Position numbers and translations under genes: made by a program. A stretch of DNA of 5,358 nucleotides from NCBI GenBank assembly GCA_946183755.1, contig CAMHCZ010000125.1, positions 1 to 5,358 on the forward strand, written 5' to 3'. The first letter of the stretch is position 1. Every line of letters starts with the position of its first letter. The notes under the pieces were generated by a model that did no database searches, was not told where the DNA came from, and saw nothing but the letters and a program-made list of their open reading frames with translations. Source of the stretch: an uncultured bacterium. Lineage in GTDB: Bacteria; Bacteroidota; Bacteroidia; Bacteroidales; Paludibacteraceae. Below, in pieces: positions 1 through 5,358 of the stretch.

Positions 1-1
1 C

Positions 2-3000
2 CCTATAAGCGACGACCTGAAAGCGTTCTATGAGTACCACAGCATCCTCATGGAGCCATGGGACGGACCGGCGGCGCTGCTCTTCAGCGACGGACGATAT
101 GCCGGCGGACTGCTCGACAGAAACGGTCTGCGCCCAAGCCGCTACACAATAACCAAAGGCGGCATGATGGTAGTGGCGAGCGAGGTCGGCGTGATGGACT
201 TCGAGCCAAGCGAGGTGGTCAGCAAAGGCAGACTGCAGCCTGGCAAGATCCTGCTCATCGACACCGAGGAAGGCAGAATCTACTACGACGGCGAAATCAA
301 GGAGAAGCTCGCCAAGGCGCACCCTTACCGCGAATGGCTCTCGACAAACTGCATCCGTCTGGAGAATCTGAAGAGCGGACGCCACATAGCCAACAGTGTG
401 GAAAGCTACGAGAGCAAGCTGAGAGCCTTCGGATTCGGTCAGGAGGACATCGAAAAGACCGTAGTGCCTATGGCGACGACCGGTCAGGAGCCTGTCGCTG
501 CGATGGGTAACGACACTCCGCTGGCAGTCATAAGCGACCGTCCGCAGATATTCTTCAATTACTTCCGCCAGCAGTTCGCACAGGTGACAAACCCTGCCAT
601 CGACCCTATCAGAGAGGAACTTGTGATGTCGCTCACCGAGTACATCGGAAGCGTCGGCAGCAGCATACTCACACCAGACGAGTCCAACTGCAAGATGGTG
701 CGCTTGCCACAGCCTGTCGTAACCAACACGCAGCTCGACATACTCTGCAACATCCGCTACAAGGGCTTCAACACCAAGAAACTGCCTATGCTCTTCGACA
801 AGGAGAAGGGAGCGAGCGGACTGCGCCAAGGCATCGAGGACCTGTGCCGCGCGGCAGAGGCGTCGGTTGACGAAGGCGTGAACTACATAATACTGAGCGA
901 CCGTGACATCGACGAGCACCGCGCAGCCATACCTTCGCTGCTGGCTGTGAGCGCCGTTCACCACCACCTCATCCAGGCTGGCAAGCGTGTGCAGACCGCA
1001 CTCATCGTGGAGAGCGGAGAGATACGCGAGGTAATGCACGCCGCACTGCTGCTGGGTTACGGTGCGAGCGCGATATGTCCATACCTGACATTCGCCGTGC
1101 TCGATGACCTCGTGAAAAAGCATAAGATACAAGAGGAATACGCCACAGCGGAAGCCAACTACATCAAGGCTGTGGACAAGGGCTTGAAGAAAATCATGTC
1201 CAAGATGGGTATATCAACCATACGTTCTTACCGTGGCGCGAAGATATTCGAGAGCGTCGGACTGAGCGAGGATCTGCTGCGCCGCTACTTCGGAACAGAA
1301 GTCAGCACCATAGGCGGTATCGGTCTGCGCGACATAGCAAAGGACGCAATCCGTCTGCACGACGAGGCGTTCGTAAACACCAAAGCCGACGACACACTGC
1401 CTAACAACGGACAGTTCTCATACCGCAAGGACGGCATAGCCCACGCATGGAACCCTGACACCATAGCCAACCTGCAGATAGCGACACGACTGGGCAGCTA
1501 CAAGAAGTTCAAGGAGTGGGAGCAGATTGTCGATGAAGGCAAGAAGCCAATCTTCATCCGCGACTACTTCGGCATAAAGAAAGCAGCCAAGGCTATTCCG
1601 CTCGAGGAGGTTGAGCCAGTGGAGAGCATCGTAAAGCACTTCGTGACTGGAGCGATGTCGTTCGGCGCATTGTCTATCGAGGCGCATGAGGCTTTGGCAT
1701 TAGCAATGAACAAACTCGGCACACGAAGCAACACCGGCGAGGGCGGCGAGGACAACGCACGCTACCACACCGAAGTGGACGGCGTATCGCTCTCGAGCAA
1801 GACTAAGCAGATAGCCAGCGGACGATTCGGAGTCACTGCCGAATATCTCGTGAACGCCGAGGAAATACAGATAAAGGTGGCTCAAGGCGCAAAACCAGGC
1901 GAAGGCGGACAACTGCCGGGCTTCAAGGTGAACAAGATCATCGCCAAGACGCGTAACGCGATTCCTGGAATATCACTGATTTCACCACCGCCTCACCACG
2001 ACATCTACTCTATCGAGGACCTCGCACAGCTCATCTTCGACCTTAAGAACATCAATCCTAAGGCGGCTGTCAGCGTGAAGCTCGTGGCTGAAAGCGGTGT
2101 GGGTACAATCGCTGCCGGAGTGGCTAAGGCAAAGGCGGACCTCATCGTCATAAGCGGTGCCGAAGGCGGAACCGGAGCCAGCCCAGCATCGTCAATGCGA
2201 TTCGCCGGCATAAGCCCTGAGATTGGACTTTCGGAGACACAGCAGACACTCGTGCTGAACGGACTGCGCGGACAGGTTCGCCTGCAGACCGACGGTCAGC
2301 TTAAGACAGCCAAGGACGTCGTCATCATGGCGATGCTGGGAGCCGACGAGTTCTCATTCGGAACACTGCCGCTCATCGTGCTGGGCTGCGTGATGATGCG
2401 TAAGTGCAACACCAACACCTGCCCTGTGGGCGTGGCAACTCAGGACGAGACTCTGCGCAAACGCTTCATGGGTAAGGCGGACTATGTGGTCAACTACTTC
2501 ACATTCCTCGCCGAGCATGTACGCGAATACCTGAGCGAGATAGGAGTGAAGAAGCTGAAGGACATCATCGGACGCACCGACCTCATCGAGGTTCACGCAG
2601 CCGACGAGACAAGCAAGCAGGGAACAATCGACTTCAGCCGACTGCTCTTCAAGCCAGAAGGCAAAAAGCCATTATTCTGGGACAGAAGCGAATACACACA
2701 CGTCGAGGGCGTCAAGGACGAGTTCATCATCAAGGCTGCGGCTGCCGCCATCGAGAAGAAGGAGGAAGTGACACTCGACTATACAATAAAGAACACCGAC
2801 CGCGCTGTGGGTACAATGCTCAGCGGAGAAATCGCGAGAAAATACGGCGAGGCCGGTCTGCCTGACGGCACAGTGAACATCAGATTCAAAGGCTCTGCCG
2901 GACAGAGTTTCGGAGCATTCGCCGTACATGGCGTGAGCCTGCGACTGGAGGGCGAGACCAACGACTACTTCGGCAAGGGACTCTCCGGCGGACGAATAAG

Positions 3001-3547
3001 CATACTGCCATCTGTACGCCGCAGCGCCGACTTCGTGGCTGAGGACAACATCATAGCCGGCAACACCGGACTCTACGGAGCCACAAGCGGCGAACTCTAC
3101 GTCAACGGACAGGTGGGCGAACGTTTCGCTGTCCGCAACTCGGGAGCCATAGCCGTAGTCGAAGGCGCTGGCGACCACTGCTGCGAGTACATGACCGGAG
3201 GACGTGTCGTAGTGCTGGGCAAGACCGGACGAAACTTCGCAGCCGGCATGAGCGGTGGCGTGGCTTACGTCTATGACAAGGACCACACATTCGACTACTT
3301 CTGCAACATGGACATGGTGGAGATAAACCTCGTGGAGGACGCCACATCACGCAAGGAGTTGCTGGAGCTTATACGCCAGCACTACCTGCACACAGGCAGT
3401 CCGCTCGCCGGAAAGCTGCTTGACGACTGGCAGAGAAACATCGAGGACTTCGTGCAGATTGTTCCTATCGAGTACAAGCGCGTGCTCCAGGAAGAGCAGA
3501 TGGCTAAGCTGCAACAGAAGATCGCCGACATGCAGAGAGACTATTAA
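2..3547 (+). CDS. gltB: Glutamate synthase (NADPH) large/alpha subunit, 5'-truncated by the window edge
   Basis: This is the large subunit of cytoplasmic glutamate synthase, which makes glutamate from glutamine and 2-oxoglutarate using electrons from the small subunit. The frame is open to the left edge; 16 codons precede the first in-frame ATG at 50, and that Met (MEPWDGPA) is an internal conserved motif, not the start. Numbering visible residues from base 2 (1181 in all): residues 1 to ~150 are the end of the class II glutamine amidotransferase domain (LDRNGLRPSRY). The central ammonia-channel domain begins near 172 (TPLAVISDRP). The FMN/2-oxoglutarate TIM barrel begins near 547 (FVTGAMSFGALS), with GAKPGEGGQLPG at 629 and SPPPHHD at 661. 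The 3Fe-4S cysteines are C796, C802 and C807 (C-x5-C-x4-C). The GXGXG beta-helix domain spans about 964-1090. Family members are about 1500 residues, so roughly 320 N-terminal residues, including the catalytic N-terminal Cys, lie outside. No internal frameshift is seen. gltD follows 33 bases later. Confidence 0.98.
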   Translation, partial: PISDDLKAFYEYHSILMEPWDGPAALLFSDGRYAGGLLDRNGLRPSRYTITKGGMMVVASEVGVMDFEPSEVVSKGRLQPGKILLIDTEEGRIYYDGEIKEKLAKAHPYREWLSTNCIRLENLKSGRHIANSVESYESKLRAFGFGQEDIEKTVVPMATTGQEPVAAMGNDTPLAVISDRPQIFFNYFRQQFAQVTNPAIDPIREELVMSLTEYIGSVGSSILTPDESNCKMVRLPQPVVTNTQLDILCNIRYKGFNTKKLPMLFDKEKGASGLRQGIEDLCRAAEASVDEGVNYIILSDRDIDEHRAAIPSLLAVSAVHHHLIQAGKRVQTALIVESGEIREVMHAALLLGYGASAICPYLTFAVLDDLVKKHKIQEEYATAEANYIKAVDKGLKKIMSKMGISTIRSYRGAKIFESVGLSEDLLRRYFGTEVSTIGGIGLRDIAKDAIRLHDEAFVNTKADDTLPNNGQFSYRKDGIAHAWNPDTIANLQIATRLGSYKKFKEWEQIVDEGKKPIFIRDYFGIKKAAKAIPLEEVEPVESIVKHFVTGAMSFGALSIEAHEALALAMNKLGTRSNTGEGGEDNARYHTEVDGVSLSSKTKQIASGRFGVTAEYLVNAEEIQIKVAQGAKPGEGGQLPGFKVNKIIAKTRNAIPGISLISPPPHHDIYSIEDLAQLIFDLKNINPKAAVSVKLVAESGVGTIAAGVAKAKADLIVISGAEGGTGASPASSMRFAGISPEIGLSETQQTLVLNGLRGQVRLQTDGQLKTAKDVVIMAMLGADEFSFGTLPLIVLGCVMMRKCNTNTCPVGVATQDETLRKRFMGKADYVVNYFTFLAEHVREYLSEIGVKKLKDIIGRTDLIEVHAADETSKQGTIDFSRLLFKPEGKKPLFWDRSEYTHVEGVKDEFIIKAAAAAIEKKEEVTLDYTIKNTDRAVGTMLSGEIARKYGEAGLPDGTVNIRFKGSAGQSFGAFAVHGVSLRLEGETNDYFGKGLSGGRISILPSVRRSADFVAEDNIIAGNTGLYGATSGELYVNGQVGERFAVRNSGAIAVVEGAGDHCCEYMTGGRVVVLGKTGRNFAAGMSGGVAYVYDKDHTFDYFCNMDMVEINLVEDATSRKELLELIRQHYLHTGSPLAGKLLDDWQRNIEDFVQIVPIEYKRVLQEEQMAKLQQKIADMQRDY

Positions 3548-3580
3548 ACCTCATCAAATAACAATATAAATCTACGAAAA
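3548..3580 (+). promoter_or_regulatory. A-rich gltB-gltD gap serving as the gltD translation leader, without Shine-Dalgarno
   Basis: The 33 bases between the gltB TAA and the gltD ATG are almost all A and T with a few C, and end in ACGAAAA just before the ATG. No GGAGG-like sequence is present. Bacteroidota commonly start translation without a Shine-Dalgarno, and A-rich leaders favour initiation there (established). The gap has no terminator hairpin and no match to TAnnTTTG, so the two genes are probably co-transcribed (inference). The start at 3581 is also supported by the protein, which begins with the family's usual MGNPKAFL-type N-terminus. Confidence 0.6.
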
Positions 3581-4927
3581 ATGGGAAATCCAAAAGCATT
3601 TTTGACCGTGCCTCGCAAAGAGGCTGGCTACCGCCCCATCAACGACCGTATTCACGACTTTGGTGAGGTGGAACAGACACTCAACTCTCACGACCGCAAG
3701 GAACAGGCGAGCCGCTGCATGGACTGCGGCGTGCCGTTCTGCCACTGGGCTTGTCCGCTGGGCAACAAAGACCCAGAATGGAACGACGCCCTCTACCACG
3801 GCGACTGGGAGAACGCATACAAACTGCTGAGCAAGACCAACCCTTTCCCTGAGTTCACAGGTCGCATCTGTCCTGCCCTCTGCGAGAAGGCGTGCGTGCT
3901 GTACCTCACGACTGGCGAGGCTGTGACCAACAGAGAGAACGAGTGCGCCATAGCCGAGCACGCATACCAGGAAGGATTCGTCAAGGCGCAGCAGCCTGCA
4001 CGCAACGGCAAGAGCGTGGCTGTAGTGGGAAGCGGACCTGCCGGACTCGCTGCCGCTTACCAGCTGAACAAGCTCGGTTATGAAGTGACAGTGTTCGAGA
4101 AGAACGAAGCCGCAGGAGGACTCCTGAGATACGGAATCCCTAATTTCAAGCTGAACAAGAAAATCATCGACCGCAGAATCAGCATCCTCGAGGAGGAAGG
4201 CATCAAGTTCCGCTACAACGAGGCAGTCAGCGACGCATCGAAACTCGCCTCTAAGTTCGACGCCGTGGTCATAGCCACAGGAACACCACAGGCGCGAGAC
4301 CTGAAAGCTCCTGGACGTGAGCTCAAGGGCATACACCTGGCTCTGGAACTGCTCTCGCAGCAGAACAGAGTGCTGGCTGGCATCGACATCAAGGACAGCG
4401 AACGTGTGAGCGCAAAGGGCAAGAACGTGCTCGTAATCGGAGGCGGCGACACAGGCTCCGACTGCATAGGAACAGCCCACAGACAAGGCTGCAAGAGCGT
4501 GACACAGATTGAAATCATGCCTAAGCCTCCTGTAGGACACAACCCTAACACACCTTGGCCTAACTGGCCGGTCATCCTCAAGACCACATCGTCGCACGAG
4601 GAAGGCTGCGAGCGCCGCTGGCTGCTGAACACAAACAAGTTCATCGGCGACAAGAACGGCAACGTCAAGGAAGTCGAGGTCGAAGGCGTGGAGTGGCTGC
4701 CTAACCCAGAAGGCGGACGCCCTATCATGCAGCTCAACGGCAAGAAGGAAATCATCAAGGCGGACCTCGTGCTGCTCGCTATGGGATTCCTCAAGCCTGA
4801 GCATCCCGAGTATCCAGAGAACGTGTTCACTTGCGGCGACGCTGCTTCGGGAGCAAGCCTCGTAGTGCGCGCAATAGCTTCTGGACTCGACACTGCGCGA
4901 CGCATCAACGACTACTTGAACAAATAG
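3581..4927 (+). CDS. gltD: Glutamate synthase (NADPH) small/beta subunit
   Basis: This is the complete 448-residue FAD and Fe-S subunit that oxidises NADPH and feeds electrons to GltB. The N-terminal domain has two cysteine groups, C46/C49/C54/C58 and C97/C101/C105, typical of the Fe-S region of GltD and its relatives in dihydropyrimidine dehydrogenase and NfnB. The FAD Rossmann motif is VVGSGPAG at 148-155, followed by the family signature GGLLRYGIPNFKL at 179-191. The NADPH Rossmann motif is VIGGGDTG at 285-292. SSHEEGCER at 337-345 and the closing FAD motif CGDAASGASLVVRAIASG at 418-435 also fit. The protein is about 24 residues shorter than the ~472-residue enterobacterial form; the loss falls between MGF (401-403) and CGDA (418-421). 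It lies directly downstream of gltB and shares its terminator. Stand-alone GltD-like oxidoreductases exist, but pairing with gltB makes the GOGAT subunit assignment firm. Confidence 0.97.
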   Translation: MGNPKAFLTVPRKEAGYRPINDRIHDFGEVEQTLNSHDRKEQASRCMDCGVPFCHWACPLGNKDPEWNDALYHGDWENAYKLLSKTNPFPEFTGRICPALCEKACVLYLTTGEAVTNRENECAIAEHAYQEGFVKAQQPARNGKSVAVVGSGPAGLAAAYQLNKLGYEVTVFEKNEAAGGLLRYGIPNFKLNKKIIDRRISILEEEGIKFRYNEAVSDASKLASKFDAVVIATGTPQARDLKAPGRELKGIHLALELLSQQNRVLAGIDIKDSERVSAKGKNVLVIGGGDTGSDCIGTAHRQGCKSVTQIEIMPKPPVGHNPNTPWPNWPVILKTTSSHEEGCERRWLLNTNKFIGDKNGNVKEVEVEGVEWLPNPEGGRPIMQLNGKKEIIKADLVLLAMGFLKPEHPEYPENVFTCGDAASGASLVVRAIASGLDTARRINDYLNK

Positions 4928-4944
4928 ACACAAGAAAGGTACTT
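4927..4944 (+). repeat. Short direct repeat, copy 1 (overlaps last base of gltD stop)
   Basis: GACACAAGAAAGGTACTT here matches GAAACAAGAAAGGTTCTT at 5176-5193 at 16 of 18 positions, including an 11-base identical core, ACAAGAAAGGT. Both copies are followed by TTTTGATAG (4973-4981 after this copy, 5192-5200 at the other), at different distances. The function is unknown, and in AT-rich DNA chance cannot be excluded. Confidence 0.4.
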
Positions 4945-4982
4945 CTTCCTTACAAAAAGACAAAAAGAAGAATTTTGATAGG

Positions 4983-5017
4983 AAACGGCGGATTTTTCAA
5001 CAAATCCGCCGTTTTTT
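4983..5017 (+). terminator. Rho-independent terminator of the gltBD operon
   Basis: There is a perfect 13-bp inverted repeat, AAACGGCGGATTT at 4983-4995 and AAATCCGCCGTTT at 5002-5014, around the 6-base loop TTCAAC. The stem has a GC-rich core (ACGGCGGAT) and is followed by a run of six T at 5012-5017. It lies 55 bases after the gltD stop codon, so it should end the gltBD transcript. The A run on the left arm mirrors the T run, so some termination on the minus strand is also possible, although the minus-strand tail is only AAATCC-type and weaker. Confidence 0.93.
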
Positions 5018-5073
5018 CATTGTTATCACATAGAAAACAAGAATTTTCACACGCCAAACAGCCATTTTTCAAC

Positions 5074-5086
5074 AAAAAATCCACTT
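5074..5086 (+). repeat. 13-base exact repeat of the terminator loop region
   Basis: ATTTTTCAACAAA at 5074-5086 is identical to 4992-5004, which covers the inner stem and loop of the gltBD terminator. Both copies continue to an ATCC (5004-5007 and 5088-5091). The second copy lacks the GC-rich stem arms, so it cannot form a terminator. It could be a partial duplication or coincidence in a T/A-rich spacer. Confidence 0.35.
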
Positions 5087-5141
5087 TTCAAACAAAATCA
5101 AGTGTTAAATCGCAAAAATTTTTCGCAATAAGATTACCACT

Positions 5142-5166
5142 TTTGTCACAATTATACTTATATTTG
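5142..5166 (+). promoter_or_regulatory. Candidate Bacteroidota-type promoter for a gene beyond the right edge
   Basis: TATATTTG at 5159-5166 matches the Bacteroidota primary-sigma -7 element TAnnTTTG exactly. A TTTG at 5142-5145 lies upstream, but the 13-base gap is shorter than the usual ~19-base spacing to the -33 element, so the upstream half is doubtful. Transcription would begin near 5170-5176, downstream of the gltBD terminator. A second exact -7 match, TACATTTG, sits at 5276-5283 with no TTTG at the right distance. Either could be chance in AT-rich DNA. Confidence 0.35.
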
Positions 5167-5175
5167 CATCAGAAA

Positions 5176-5193
5176 GAAACAAGAAAGGTTCTT
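5176..5193 (+). repeat. Short direct repeat, copy 2 (just after candidate promoter)
   Basis: This is the partner of the 18-base repeat that begins at the gltD stop codon. It lies about 10 bases downstream of the TATATTTG element at 5159-5166, so it would fall at or near the 5' end of a transcript from that promoter. It runs straight into TTTTGATAG at 5192-5200, which is also found after copy 1. Confidence 0.4.
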
Positions 5194-5243
5194 TTGATAG
5201 CATTTTGCAAGATTAGCATAAGCGAATATCACCACAAAAGGCG

Positions 5244-5275
5244 TTCTCTTCAAAATCTCATTTAAATAAAGAGAA
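5244..5275 (+). repeat. Weak 7-bp inverted repeat in the intergenic region
   Basis: TTCTCTT at 5244-5250 is the reverse complement of AAGAGAA at 5269-5275, with an 18-base AT-rich loop. It sits immediately before TACATTTG (5276-5283). It could be a transcription factor half-site pair or a weak RNA hairpin, but the stem is short, AT-rich and could arise by chance. Confidence 0.2.
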
Positions 5276-5293
5276 TACATTTGCTTATCAAAT

Positions 5294-5339
5294 CGCAAGC
5301 ACAAAAAGCAAAAGACAAGCAAAACAAAAGCAAAAAGGC
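5294..5339 (+). other. T-free, A-tract-rich stretch with spaced AGC triplets
   Basis: For 46 bases the plus strand has no T. AGC triplets start at 5298, 5307, 5318 and 5329 (spacings 9, 11, 11), separated by runs of four or five A (for example 5303-5307, 5321-5324, 5332-5336). A-tracts near one helical turn apart tend to bend DNA, and A-rich unstructured leaders assist translation in Bacteroidota (established). Which role applies, if any, depends on the gene beyond the edge. Confidence 0.4.
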
Positions 5340-5358
5340 TATTTTTATAAACACTTAC

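Larger units (their letters stand above)
4928..5358. other. 431-base AT-rich intergenic region with no convincing gene
   Basis: The base composition drops sharply to AT-rich straight after the gltD stop. I find no ATG on the plus strand here. The longest ATG-started minus-strand frames I could trace are 40 codons (5158-5280) and 32 codons (5105-5203), with no recognisable product. The first ~90 bases are the gltD 3' untranslated region and terminator. The remainder carries a possible promoter, short repeats and an A-tract stretch, and most likely forms the upstream region of a gene starting after the right edge. No tRNA, rRNA or riboswitch structure was recognised. Confidence 0.75.

Noticed and set aside
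50..52. ATG at 50 as the gltB start codon
   Set aside because: The frame is open upstream to the window edge, and the preceding codons (FYEYHSIL) match the family just before MEPWDGPA, so this Met is internal.
58..510. A 150-codon plus-strand frame overlapping the start of the visible gltB
   Set aside because: It is an Arg-rich out-of-frame translation of the conserved amidotransferase and central domain region of gltB.
2672..3286. A 204-codon open frame on the minus strand inside gltB
   Set aside because: It is opposite the conserved GXGXG domain of gltB and has low-complexity Val/Ser/Ala composition, so it is an antisense shadow.
3572..4963. A 463-codon open frame on the minus strand covering all of gltD
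   Set aside because: It lies opposite a gene with clear family motifs throughout. Its translation is Ser/Val/Cys/His-rich with no recognisable domain, and long antisense frames are expected from the codon bias of GC-rich genes. It also runs into gltD-flanking DNA with no start signal.
5111..5128. CGCAA direct repeat around an AAAAATTTTT palindrome
   Set aside because: The palindrome is only A and T and the flanks are direct, not inverted, repeats, so no stable hairpin or operator is supported.
5105..5203. A 32-codon minus-strand ORF with a hydrophobic middle
   Set aside because: It is short, has no recognisable initiation or promoter signal, and overlaps the plus-strand promoter candidate.
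4831..5265. A 144-codon plus-strand frame starting inside gltD
   Set aside because: It begins out of frame within the gltD FAD motif region and reads through the terminator hairpin into AT-rich spacer. The Lys/Phe/Leu-rich product reflects base composition. The repeated TRKVLL in its translation is just the 18-base DNA repeat.
5158..5280. A 40-codon minus-strand ORF, mildly hydrophobic
   Set aside because: No promoter-like CAAAnnTA element lies upstream on that strand, no family is recognised, and such a length is expected by chance.

Overview
The window holds the 3' part of a nitrogen-assimilation operon and the AT-rich intergenic region after it. The lack of Shine-Dalgarno sequences, an A-rich leader before the second gene, the sharp contrast between fairly GC-rich coding DNA and AT-rich spacer, and exact copies of the Bacteroidota -7 element TAnnTTTG downstream all suggest a member of the Bacteroidota, probably Bacteroidales (Prevotella-like). 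That placement is an inference from style, not from a marker gene.

Layout: bases 2-3547 encode most of the large (alpha) subunit of glutamate synthase, gltB, cut off at the 5' edge of the window. After a 33-base A-rich gap, bases 3581-4927 encode the complete small (beta) subunit, gltD. A strong intrinsic terminator at 4983-5017 closes the operon. The last ~340 bases (5018-5358) contain no convincing gene. They hold a possible promoter near 5142-5166, some short direct repeats and a T-free A-tract stretch, and look like the upstream region of a gene that starts beyond the window.

How the genes work together: GltD takes electrons from NADPH through FAD and Fe-S clusters and passes them to GltB. 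GltB hydrolyses glutamine, channels the ammonia to its FMN site and reductively aminates 2-oxoglutarate, giving net one extra glutamate (the GOGAT half of the GS-GOGAT cycle).

This is mainly ordinary housekeeping DNA. I found no sign of a mobile element, CRISPR array, RNA gene or new defence-type system. The points worth a second look are an unusually short C-terminal segment in GltD and the organisation of the downstream intergenic region.
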